From the NCBI GenBank assembly GCA_010645155.1, contig CM021323.1, positions 9,487,636-9,551,635 on the forward strand: a stretch of DNA of 64,000 bases, in the 5' to 3' direction. Of the stretch, positions 11,032 through 41,624 are shown piece by piece; the first letter of the stretch is position 1, and each line of letters starts with the position of its first letter. This stretch comes from Tigriopus japonicus (lineage: Eukaryota > Arthropoda > Copepoda > Harpacticoida > Harpacticidae). Below the pieces are notes generated by a model that saw only the letters and a program-made list of their open reading frames with translations, was not told where the DNA came from and ran no database searches. A program made the translations under genes and the position numbers.

Positions 11032-12626
11032 TCTAAGGAAATGCTGTACATGCAGCTTGGAAAAACTAAGGGTTCATGTTTTGTGCTTTCGAAAAACTCG
11101 TTTCATCAAGCTAGTCTTGACTATGATTGAGTCGTGGTCAAGATCAAACGCATTTATGTGCGGTCAGCCTGTTAAAATCAAAGCAAGAAATGCAGTTTTT
11201 TGGGCTTACCAATATGCTTAAAAATAATTCTTAGGGTTTGGTTAGGATAGAAGGAAGTGCAAAAACATTGAGCATGAGCAAGGAAGACAAGTCCGGAAAA
11301 AACAGAGTCTAGAACATAAGATTATAAAATTTCTCGATTTATCTATCTCACTATCATTCATTCTCACACAAACCTTGCCTGTGTGCTTAGATTTTGCTAT
11401 TTATCTAAGGAAACTGGAAATTAAATCAATTTTTGTATTATTTTGATAAGAGCACAGATTTTAATGTCACACTATTACATTGTTCAACATGGATGCATTC
11501 GGACATGAAATGAGTTTATTAGTCTTCTTTTTCAAAACCTGTGCCTAACAGCCATAAAACCATTTAATCAATGGTTTGATTTTTTATCTGATAAATAACA
11601 TCTTGATTCTCTAAGGCTTAACGTGATGTAACCTGTTTTTTCATCAGATAGGAGGACCCTCTGATCTTCAGAAACTCGCTATGTCTATTTCCGTCATGAA
11701 ATCAAATTGAGTATATAATAACCCCAGAGAATGAGAGTATTCAAATTGATTAAAAAGAAGGTGTATGACCAATCTTGAATCAAGCTGTGTACCACTTGGA
11801 CCATTTGAGGTGTGCAATAAAAATGTATTGAAGGCTTAACATCGTCGCACTTGGTTTCCAATTCTAATGAAGGCTTCGAAACCAAATATTGAAATGTTGT
11901 CCCGACCTTCTTCATGTGTTTCTGGGACTCGTACCATCACCTTTCATTCTAAACAATTTTATAAACCTTTATAATCCTTTATAAATCTTCATGGCCACCG
12001 CTACAGGATATGTTTTTTTCGTTTTTTTTGATGAACAAAACGAATTTTACGATTTTGGAATGGGGTTTGCATTGTAAGGTTGAAGTAAGCTCTTGAAAAA
12101 ATATTATCGCCAGTGGTTTAAACATGGGAAAAAGCTTGCCTAGCAAGTTAAGGTAGCTCATGAAAATTTGGGCAAGCTAGGGTTTGGCATTCCATTTTTA
12201 TGATTCGCAAGAGTACATATAATTTCTCGTTTTCATTCAAAAATGTAAAAGGCCTTAAGAAATACTACAAATATTATGTGAGACGGTTAGATTGAACGTC
12301 ATTTTAATATTATTTATCAATCTTGGACAATTTTCATCTCAAATGATTCAAATTTGTTCCTTGGCCTACATTTACCTGTTTTCACATAGTAGCCCCGGTC
12401 GCTTGTTGCAGATTTATTTTCATGCAGGGAAAAATAGTGCATAAAATAATAGTGCATATTTTTTTAAAACTATCATCCCAAAGTGTTCAAACTTTAAATT
12501 CAACGTATTTCATACCATCTTGTTTAAATGAGGGGTGTTTAAAATGCAAAAACCCTTAGGCTGCCTAAATTCTCACAAGGCACTTAACCCTGCCAAATAA
12601 GCCTCTCCCTTGTTGAATCAGTTGAC
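11032..12626. other. Intergenic spacer
   Basis: I see no gene. Near 11950-11990 there is a short run of CCTTTATAA-type near-repeats. The open frames on either strand are short and lack domain features. Confidence 0.5.
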
Positions 12627-12639
12627 AATAAGATCTTTC
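12627..12639 (+). repeat. LINE target site duplication, left
   Basis: AATAAGATCTTTC matches 13928-13940 exactly and brackets the retrotransposon between them. Confidence 0.9.
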
Positions 12640-13927
12640 TCTCTGACTCTTTAAGAGAGTCGCAAAAAAATAAGAGAACTGCCAAGAACTATTTTTATCG
12701 TCATCCGAAACAGTGGTGGAGGAGGTCCAGGGCTGCTTGGAAGAACATCATCCCCTTTTGCAGCCTTTCACGGAATCCGAGATGGATGAGGCCTTCAAGA
12801 AGATGAAGAGCAAGGCTCCGTCGACATAAGGGGTTTCTCCCTTCCAACTTGCACTTCTTCGGACCCAAATCCAACCACTCCTACAAGATCTCTTCAGCCA
12901 CGCCCTCCAAACATCTATCTTCCCACCAGACTGAATGGAGTCAGCCATCATCTTCATCCATAAGAAGGGGCCCAAGGACATTCCAAACAATCATCGGACC
13001 ATTGCCTTGGAAAACCCCTTCTTGAAGATTATGTCCACCCTCTTAGCTGCCCGCTTCTCCGGATTTGCCGAGGAAAGGGATCTCCTTCCCGAGTTCCAAT
13101 TCGGTTTCCGGAGAAGCCGCTCGACCACCTCGGCAGCCACTCTCCTCTACGAAATTGTGCACTCGAACATCAGCACTAAGAGGAGAGTTTACGGATGCTT
13201 TGTGGATTTCTCCAAAGCATTCGACAGGGTGGACCTAACGCGGTTATTCCTTAAATTACAACTATGGAGAATTCCGCGTTCAATATGTGTCCTGCTGGCC
13301 AACATCTATGCAGGACTCAAATGCTCCATTCGTTCTGGTGAGGAACTATCCCCCTGCTACTTCACATCCATCGGCCTCCCGCAGGGGGATCCACTATCGC
13401 CAATTCTCTTCAATCTTTATGTATCCGACCTGCCCAAAGCTCTTACTCACCAAGGCCCCACCATAAACCACAATAGAACGTCAATATACCACGGCTGAAT
13501 ATATGCAGACAACCTGGTTCTCTTGGCTGATTCAGCCGTGGAATTGCAAAATGCCATCAATGCTCTCCAGGGTTATTGCCAAGAGAACGGCCTCCAAGTC
13601 AACACCATCAAGACGAAGGCCATGGTTTTCCATAAAGGTCGTCTGACTCCCACCTCATTCCACATCAACAATAGTCCGATTGAAACCGTCAAGTTTTGTT
13701 CCCGCTTCATTTCTTCCATGTGCACTGAAACACATTCTAGTCAACTCAACTGTGATATCACAATTTTACTCATCTATTTATACGTTTTAACTTGTTAACT
13801 TTTAACATTGTCATTTAATCATGTATATGACCATACATGTATACTTTTATTTTCATTTTATTTTATACTTCTGTTTTGACCTGCCTGACATGACCAAGAG
13901 TCGCAATAAACATTATTATTATTAAAA
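12640..13927 (+). mobile_element. 5'-truncated non-LTR retrotransposon (dead LINE, family B)
   Basis: One frame runs from about 12700 to 13790 and encodes a reverse transcriptase. It shows K-S-K-A-P, IIFIHKKGPKD, FGFRRSRSTTSAA, FVDFSKAFDRVD and GLPQGDPLSPILFNLYV, then the catalytic box as YADN instead of YADD. Three stops interrupt it (TAA 12827, TGA 12932, TGA 13496) with no frameshift, so decay has been by substitution. The endonuclease half is missing. The 3' UTR ends CAATAAACATTATTATTATT, a simple-repeat tail typical of these elements. A 13-bp target duplication encloses the whole insertion. Confidence 0.92.
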
Positions 13928-13940
13928 AATAAGATCTTTC
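13928..13940 (+). repeat. LINE target site duplication, right
   Basis: Exact copy of 12627-12639 directly after the LINE tail. Confidence 0.9.
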
Positions 13941-15340
13941 GAGAACTCTTTAAAACCTTTCATTGCAATTCCTATTCTCTTAGATTTCACCAGAAGTAAG
14001 TTCTTTGGGTTCTTTGATGGAGCCTAAGGGAGCCCAGCTAACATTGGGTTACAACATTAAAAAACACATTTCGTCAAAACTCTGTGTGCAGTAAATTCCG
14101 TTAAAACATGAGTGGCTTCTAGTTTATCTTTAGGAATAAAGTGCTTCTTTGGTCATAAAGTACCTCCTACTAAAATTTGAAATGGGTCTGGAAAAAAGCA
14201 AGGGACTCAAAATCTCAATCTTGATTTGCTTACCCCAAAATTTTAAAGCATGGCACAGCTGGAAAGTGTCTTAAATATCAAGCAAAGTCCTAGGAGTTTG
14301 TCACAGGTTTTACTGATTTCTAGCACATCTGTTCAAGCAAGATGTTTCCCAAAAAGTTTTGAGTCGTGATTTTCTTTTATTACATACCCAAAGCCCTCAG
14401 ACGTCGAATAGATTCAAGTCGTTTGTGGTTTACCTTGCATTGACAATTTAACATCTTTACAATGATAGAGCAATTTATTTTTAGAGTATTAGAATAATTG
14501 AAGGAGAAGATTCATTTTTTCCCCAAAATAGTTAACAAAATTTGTAAAACGAGTAGATATCTCATTGCGAAAAGCGAACAAAAGTGCTTTCTTTAGAAAA
14601 CTCTTTTAAATAACTGACGTTTCTCGATGCTGCCTGCCATCATAGTTATTTTTCGCCAAATTTTCTATGTCAATCACACTTGCCAATCTCCGATAGTTTA
14701 ACCTTTTTAAATCCGATAAACCACCTAATAATACTTAAGATGAAAATATATTGGCCAACAGGGGTACTAAATATAGACATAGGTAACAAATCCAATAATT
14801 GAATTGAATGATATGCTCGGATCTCCGTATAAACTTGGCCAGGGGTGCATGTACATGCATTTTGTACGGTATTTGCAAAGATATCAGTGGGATATGGGTT
14901 ATGTGGCTGGTTAGTAGTTGCTCGGTTTGTCGATGGCTTCGAAGGTGGGCTGGTGGGTTGGTTGGTTGGTTGGTTGGTGGGATAGATAGATGGCGTACGG
15001 ACGTATACAATGTGTGAGCAGCAGGTACATAACAAGTAACTCCAACTACCAACCAAGATGGTGGGCAGTGGGCACGCAAGGCGTGGGTCCGAGTGGACGG
15101 AAGATTTACTTGGAGAGATTGCGGGGAGGCACATCCCATGTGGATAGTGGTTGTTGGAGTTGTTGTTGTTGTCGTCGTCAGTGCAAGAGGTGGAGGTGAC
15201 GAAACCTGTAAGAAATATAATGCGCCAGCTTTTTACCAACCTAGGGCTGAAGATTAAGACTAGGCCGAAGAGGCTTGGCAAGACTTCAGTGTAGAACCGT
15301 TTTTCAAACACTGCCTGCGTTTCCATCATCTACAGTATGT
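13941..15340. other. Intergenic spacer with (GGTT)n
   Basis: No gene is supported. Around 14950-14980 there is a GGTT tetranucleotide run. Overlapping frames on both strands at 14670-15330 appear to be by-products of the simple repeats. Confidence 0.5.
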
Positions 15341-15367
15341 ACAAGTTGAAGCGATTGGAGTGGGAGT

Positions 15368-15372
15368 GAGTA

Positions 15373-15403
<31 letters not shown>

Positions 15404-15475
15404 AAGAAGTAGTAGTAGTAATAGTGGTGGTAATAGAAGAAGAAGAAGATGATGATGATGATGATATGTAGTACA
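15368..15475 (+). repeat. Trinucleotide microsatellite (AGT/GAA/GAT)n
   Basis: Runs of AGT, then GAA, then GAT, with a few interruptions. It lies about 300 bases upstream of the first recognised coding exon of the FRMPD4-like gene and may be in its 5' region. Confidence 0.95.
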
Positions 15476-15778
15476 GCACCAAGATGTTGAAAGGGATACA
15501 CAGCTGAATTCGATGAAATCCAAGGGAAAAGTGGACAAATAACTGTGAAGGCTAAAAGAAGACATAATTGAAAGAAAGGTGTGAGTGAGTGAAATGCAGT
15601 GAGTGCGTGAGTGCGTGAGATGGGGGAGTGAAACCTAATCATGGTTGTGGGACATGTTTGAAACAGGGTGTTAGGTCGAAATTTGGCACTTGAGACCTCT
15701 AGCCTTGAAATTGTGATCAATGTGAGAAGAGATCAAGGGAGTTGAGTATTCATTCATTCTTTCATTTGTGATCATCCA

Positions 15779-35771
<19,993 letters not shown>

Positions 35772-37342
35772 TTCTCATTTCGCCAATCCAATCGAGAGTT
35801 AAATTGAACAATGCATTTTATTTGGAGCACAACCAGAAATATAGTTCCTAAATTCAATTCGTTTGAGTTTGAATACTTGACATCGATAAACTTAGATGTC
35901 CTGTGAAATTTAGTGGGCCTTGATCGCAAAGCTGTTGCGCCAACCCCTCGTCTAGTCCATTTCCAAGGGGAAGCAACGGAGATTTCCCAAAAACAAGTTC
36001 TGTTCACTATTGTTTCTTTATTTTGAATAGGTAAATTTGGAAAAGTTTTAATTGTATTGCAGAATTTATGGTACACTCAGCCCCAGGTCACAAAATCATC
36101 TTTGGATTGCCTTAGAGAAAAAATATAAAAGAAAATTTTGACATGACTTGTTTGTTAAGGAGTCAGTACATCACTGATGAAGGATGTACCATGAAGGAAT
36201 ATTCCTACTCTTTGCTAGTTTTAGGTTGCCAATGGTACGGATTTCTTGGTAGTTGTTTGCATTGAAATACGATTCAACGCTGAGATTTGACTCCGAAAAG
36301 ATACGTTTGGAGGGTGGCAGTTTACCGGGATCGAACTCCAGCCATCTGCACGATAAACTGACGCAGTACGCACTACGTTATGCCTCGCCACTATGAGAAG
36401 ACTTAAATTGACCTGTAAAATCAAAAATAGAAATACAAGTAAGACCTTACTTGTTGAGGTTGGCTCATCGATAAATCTCATGCCACTGGAAGTTCAGGTG
36501 GGACTTTGCATCTTTTGTGAGAGCTATAAATCCGTCGGCTTGGTTGTGCCACAAGGGATCGGTCAACGCAACGTTAAAATATTTTCTCGATCTGCTGTCT
36601 ACAGTGCATTGTTAAAATTGTTAAGTATCTGGGAACCTCCAAGATCAAACTTTAAATGGGATGTTCGTAAAGCAGACAAGACAGCTGGTGAAGTCGTTTA
36701 AAGTCATTCATAGACGGCGCGACAAGTGACTGGGCGAGAAGAGAATTTTGCTCGGGAAGTCTAAACAATCTTGAAAGCCGTTTTAGACACTTTTTCATCA
36801 GTTTTTCAAGGATTTCCAAACATGAAAGCAAATAAAGCCACTTTATGATTTTGTCAAATTTTTATCAAGACAGTGGGACATTTTGCTTAAAAGGCGACTT
36901 TCAACTGTACATAAAAAGTTGCGCGAGTTTGGAAATAAAGTCAGCGATTCGAAAAAAAAATGTGGAAACACGCGAGATCTAAGATCTAGGAAACTCGATC
37001 AGTTGTTCGCTCTCTGAATTAAGTTTTTGCCCGAAATGTTAGCCTTTATCTTAACGAGCAATTTAGCTTTTCATTGTTCCATCAACATAGCCGGAGAAAA
37101 ATAGAATAGCTCCATCACAAGCTAAGGAAATGGCTACAATTGAGCTTGCCATTCGCTTTCCTTGAACTGATGCCTTGCGATCTTCATTGGCTGTGGAATC
37201 ACTTGATTGATGGAACAGGATGTGAAATCTCCTTGATTTTAATTTGTACTCATGGCCAATACTTAGTTCACTATGCTACTTGAAGAAGTGTTCGAGCAAA
37301 AAATGAAGCATTACATCAATACATGCTGTAACTAAATTTACG
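35772..37342. other. Region downstream of FRMPD4-like gene
   Basis: It presumably begins with the FRMPD4-like 3' UTR, although no AATAAA was found close to the stop. It holds SINE candidate 2 (about 36221-36392). A 102-codon frame at 36393-36701 has no recognisable domain. Nothing else is seen. Confidence 0.5.
36221..36392 (-). repeat. tRNA-derived SINE candidate 2
   Basis: The minus strand begins GTGGCGAGGCATAACGTAG and has a B-box-like AGTTCGATCCC (36327-36337). GTGGC and GCCAC ends pair like an acceptor stem. The cloverleaf is incomplete. The following body has no clear match to candidate 1. Confidence 0.45.
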
Positions 37343-37636
37343 TCAGTAAAAAAATACAAATGCAAGTCTATAAAGGATATTTGCGTGGATTCTTTCTTCC
37401 GTGAGCGGGGTCAAAGTCGTCCGGTTGGACTCCGTTAAGGTTTTAAATTCCGAAATTGACCAATCAATGATTGGAATTGTTGGCATGCTGGGAACGATTG
37501 CTGAACAGAAATCGTTGTTTCTGTCATACGACTCGAGATTTTCGATCAGATATTTCTTAGTTCCGATGACCCGAGTACGACGACTTCGAAGCTCGTGCTT
37601 CAATTTCTCAACCGAATACAATACATATGGTGACAT
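37343..37636 (-). CDS. SAP-domain-like ORF, probably transposon-derived
   Basis: A 97-codon frame with ATG at 37636. Residues 8-37 (SVEKLKHELRSRRTRVIGTK, then K-Y-L-I-E-N-L) match the SAP helix-turn-helix pattern L-x-x-E-L-x-x-R-x-x-x-x-G-x-K-x-x-L-x-x-x-L, a DNA-binding fold. SAP domains at protein N-termini are common in animal mobile-element proteins. The frame abuts the LINE fragment at about 37650 head to head. No downstream exon is visible, so it is probably a fragment. Confidence 0.4.
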   Translation of the reverse strand: MSPYVLYSVEKLKHELRSRRTRVIGTKKYLIENLESYDRNNDFCSAIVPSMPTIPIIDWSISEFKTLTESNRTTLTPLTEERIHANILYRLAFVFFY

Positions 37637-37649
37637 TTACACCTCCGCT

Positions 37650-38794
37650 CTTCCCAGTAACGTTGGGACGCAAACGGTGAAAATTGAAGGAAGTTTCGGA
37701 CGCACTCAGGATGTTTTGTCTGGAGTCCCACAAGGCACTATATTAGGGCCTATATTATTTGTGCTCTTTATTGCACCATTACAACGTCTCTCTTTCCAGT
37801 CTTCAATCTCATCTTATGCGGACGACACCAAACTGATTTTTGGCAGAAACTCCAACAATTCTGATGAACTTCAAAGTGATTTAGATAGGATATACCAATG
37901 GGTATCTGAAAATAACATGGAGCTTAATGGAGAGAAATTTAGAACAAAGACTTTCAATCCTACAGGATTAAATCGTCCCACGTATATGGATAATCGTCAA
38001 TGCCCAATAACACTTGCACACTCCATTAAAGACCTGGGCGTAATAATAGAAGATAATGGAAAGTTTGAAGACCATGTTCAGGTCAAAGTGACCAAAGCAT
38101 TTCAGACGTGCGGATGGATATATCGAACATTTCATTCTAGGAATCCTTTTACTATGAAGACTCTTTATAAATCCATTGTCCAGCCACATCTTGAATATGC
38201 TTCCCCCATTTGGGCTCCAACAACTGCGGCTGGACTTAATAAGATAGAGAGGGTGCAGCGATGTTTTACGCGTCGTATTGCAGGTATGACACACCTAGAT
38301 TATTGGTCAAGGCTCCAACTTCTCGAAATGTACAGTGTACAACGTAGGTACGAGCGATACCTCATCTTATACGTGTTCAAATGTCTTCATGATCTCTGCC
38401 CAAACCCAGGAATTGAATACACACTTAGTGATAGGAGAGGCATTACTTGCATCCCGCGACATAAGCATGCTTTGTCAGACAACAAGCTCCTAAAGAGTCT
38501 AAAAACGTCTTCCGTTCTAAACAGAGCCCCATCTATATAATATTTTACCAGAGCATCTTCGACGATTCTACTTATTAGATGAACCCTTGTTAAGTTTTAA
38601 ACGAGAATTGGATCGGTTTTTACAATCCATCCCCGATCAGCCATACGTTCAGGGTTGCCCTAGGGCGGCAAACTCGAACACCTTACTTGACCAAATATTT
38701 TATATGAAATGACATTTTGCAAATGTACTCGTGACTTACAGGGAAACCATTCCCTTGTATCGGTTAAAAATCCGAGGATTGTTGAAAAAAAAAA
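37650..38794 (+). mobile_element. LINE family A-like reverse transcriptase, 5'-truncated, frameshifted
   Basis: This is the longest LINE A-type fragment. The RT palm is visible as VLSGVPQGTILGPILFVLFI and the catalytic YADDTKL, followed by the thumb and the post-RT region FTRRIAGMTHLDYWSRLQLL and SVQRRYERYLILYVFK. The frame runs to a stop at about 38540. The conserved remainder (NILPEHLRRFY, FLQSIPDQPYVQG) continues in another frame to about 38711, so a frameshift lies near 38530. The element ends in a 10-A tract at 38785-38794. CR1/Jockey-like by the SGVPQG and YADD contexts. Endonuclease and RT fingers are missing. Confidence 0.88.
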
Positions 38795-39371
38795 GTTACG
38801 TTCCCAATAACATTTCTCTATTCACGCAAATACGACGGAAAAAAATTGGCTTATTCTGTCAAACCGCTTTGTCAGATATGTGTTATGTGCAAATTTGTTG
38901 AGTTTTTGACGTAATTAATGGTACAACAATATATATTCGTCAAGTTATAATAATTCTATGAGGATAGTAACAATTTGAGATCTCAAATCTAGTAAGAATT
39001 CCTTGGCAAAATACTCCTCTCGACCTGTCATCTGAGGCGACATCTACGTTTGACTTTTTATAACTGTATTCGGTACGAACATCCCATTAAAAGCTTTTTC
39101 TAACATTATTTTTTTTGACTGTTGCAAATGTGCTTGTTGCTATGTCTTTCAATGATCTTTGATTGTTTATAGATTTCAAATCATTTCATTGTTTTGTTGT
39201 TCCGAGCGCTCCGAGTTGGATTTTCTCTCTCTGGAAACCGGTCGAACCGGGTCTGCGTACACATCTACGACCCTCTTCAAGTCCAGTGGTGCCAGTTTGA
39301 ACGAACAAGCACTTCAATTTACTAACCTGGCACGAAATGTTAGGAATTAAGAAAATATTTCTAAAATTTGT
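38795..39371. other. Intergenic spacer
   Basis: No feature recognised. Confidence 0.5.
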
Positions 39372-39549
39372 CATCATTAAAAAGCATTGACCAACATAGT
39401 CCGCTAGATTTGGTGTAGGCTTTGTTGGAAGGGAATAAAATAGTTCGGACTTAGAGACCCATCATTTAAAAGCAGTGACCAACATAGTCAGCTAGATTTG
39501 GTGTAGGCTTTGTTGGAAGGGAATAAAATAGTTCGGACTTAGAGACCCT
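39372..39549 (+). repeat. 88-bp tandem duplication
   Basis: Two adjacent units starting CATCATT, both containing CTAGATTTGGTGTAGGCTTT and ending GAGACCC. The units differ at only a few positions. Confidence 0.88.
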
Positions 39550-39639
39550 AATACAGAGTCCGGCAAGCAAAATCTATGAATGCCCTACTAACACGTATCA
39601 TCTGTAACTTCTGCCAACATGCGGGAAGCATAAGGCCAT

Positions 39640-40570
39640 GATTAAAGGAAACCTTTTCTTACCAGAAACACATCTAAACTAATTAGCTCATTTGATGGCA
39701 CAGTTTGGTTAGTGAAAATCTTCAACCTCCTGCAAAGGTGTCTGAAGTATATGCCTGTTATGTAAAAAGTGAATTTTGATTGCTATGAAGCTTAAACAAG
39801 CACCAATTAATGTCCCATGATAGGGTGGCTGACAACTCAATCTACAAAGAAGAAGTATTCTGATCTGTTATTGAACTTTGTCAGAATCAGCTGAATGCAG
39901 ATGCATAATGCCATGTCCTGACCAATCACCAGAAAGAATCAACAGCATGGTGTGTTGGTCTACCATGGTCAGTCTTTACATAGGTGTCCCTTGTTCGGAC
40001 AAATAGTCATCAAGCCAGTGCTAAAAAAGAATTTCTGCCTTTCAGACTTGATTCACGGATATCCTCTTTATCCCTTCTTCAATGATTGGCTTGGGAAATG
40101 ATTAGATCGCCTTCCAGATGAGAAAGAGGTTGTGCAAAAACTTGAGGTAGTCATTAAAGCGATTGGGCGGGAAAAGATAAATGTAAAAGTGTGTACGTAG
40201 ATATGCTTTGGGATGCTTCAAAAAACATCGTTTGGATTATAATAAAAAAGTATGGTCACAAAATTGCGGCAATGGCTCGCATTTCCCCATGACACACATC
40301 TACTTGAAGATAGCGACGATCATATATCAGTTTAAAGCAAACTGGAGCGCCTAAAATGTTGATGGAGGGACTTCAAATGAACTAAAAGTGCTTTGAAGAG
40401 AATTTTTGCATGGATCAATTATGACTAAAATATCTTCTCAATTGTAAAGCTTTTTATGCCAATATTAAAGGAAGTTCAATTTTAATTCAACTTAAAACCA
40501 ATGCAGGTCCATTACTACTCCCTAAACAACATTTGAGGCTCTTTAGTTTGTCCAAAACTAATGCTTGATC
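39640..40570. repeat. Dispersed repeat about 0.9 kb, copy 2 (partner 20640-21560)
   Basis: Shares CAGAAACACATCTAAACTA, AATCTACAAAGAAGAAGTAT and ATTGAACTTTGTCAGAATCA with the intronic copy. No coding frame. Confidence 0.7.
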
Positions 40571-40809
40571 ATTGCTATCTTCAATTACATATATATCAGG
40601 GGAAGTACGGGCTGTTGCGTATGAAATCAATTAAATGGCGCCATTTATGACCATAATCAATTATTATCGATAAGCATTGACAGTTATTTTGTTGTTTGGC
40701 ACTTCGGGTTCGCCATTGCTGAGTATAATCCTCGAAATTTCAAGCTAATTTTGTTTAAAAATACCAATTCTCGAAGCCTTTTTGTTCGCCCTCCCTTTTT
40801 CCATGGTTA

Positions 40810-41160
40810 TAGGGCAATTGAAGTGTGGCTTTATTGTGCCCACAGATCTGTGGTTGTGCCTTTTCATGGAGCGAAAGCGTCGACAAGAAGGACGACCAAC
40901 TCGCACTGTGCATGGACTTGCAAAGAGACAAAACTTGGCATAATTCAAGAAATTGTGCAAAATATGTTGCATTAACTTGTTCTAGCAATGTAATGATAGT
41001 TTAGCTACATCAAATAGGAAATTATGATACAAGTTTGGCACAATTGCTTGAGAAATGAAGAATTTTGTCTCTTTTCAAGTGCATGCATAGTGCAAGCTAG
41101 CCGTGGCAGATGTCGACGCTCTCGCTCCACGAAAAGGCACAACAAAGTCATATTTAAGTA
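40810..41160. repeat. Imperfect fold-back element with inner palindrome
   Basis: The left arm (about 40850-40940) carries GTGCCTTTTCATGGAGCGAA. The right arm (about 41040-41150) carries its near reverse complement. The left arm also holds the 14-bp perfect palindrome CCACAGATCTGTGG at 40840-40853, part of a roughly 20-base insertion relative to the right arm. Confidence 0.65.
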
Positions 41161-41253
41161 AAATTCGTGATTAACAGCTTTTAAATTGATGAAACGACTT
41201 TAATAAAACCTCATGACCCCTTTTGAAGAGTCCAATGGAGATATGCTCTAGAG

Positions 41254-41502
41254 CAGGGGTAGGCAACCGATGGGCCGCGGCCCACATGTGGGCCCAAGGG
41301 TGGTCTTTGGTAGGCCCAAGAGCTATGGCGAAAGTCCAAAATAGTGGGCTCGCAGGCCCTCCAGGGTACTGTACTCGTGGGCCCAAAGCTCTTTGATCGT
41401 TAATTTGTGGGCCCTTGAATCTACCAACGTCTGTTTGGTGGGCCCCTGCCACATTGTAAACAAATTTGTGGGCCTTGACGCAAAAGTGGTTACCGACCCC
41501 TG
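41254..41502. mobile_element. hAT-like MITE, CAGGGG family, with palindromic 8-bp TSD
   Basis: The 249-bp element starts CAGGGGTAGGCAACC and ends GGTTACCGACCCCTG. It is flanked by CTCTAGAG on both sides (41246-41253, 41503-41510). The word GTGGGCC (or GGCCCAC) recurs through the interior. A homologue lies at 9789-9979. The CTCTAGAG target fits both published hAT target consensuses (nTnnnnAn and nnnTAnnn). Confidence 0.93.
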
Positions 41503-41624
41503 CTCTAGAGCCAAAAATTTTCTTTCAAACCTGAAAATTTCGTTTATTCTGCAGTGAATTTGGCCCCGAGGTTCAAAGTGGCTAAGCCCGATCTCAGCAA
41601 GCCTGTCGAAGTCGTCCTCGTGTT

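Noticed and set aside
12827..13498. Stop-codon recoding to explain in-frame TAA/TGA in the LINE B RT
   Set aside because: The catalytic YADD is also mutated, the 5' half is missing, and all host genes here use standard stops; simple decay explains it.
15304..15720. 138-codon minus-strand frame with poly-Tyr and poly-Leu
   Set aside because: Generated by translating the AGT/GAA/GAT microsatellite.
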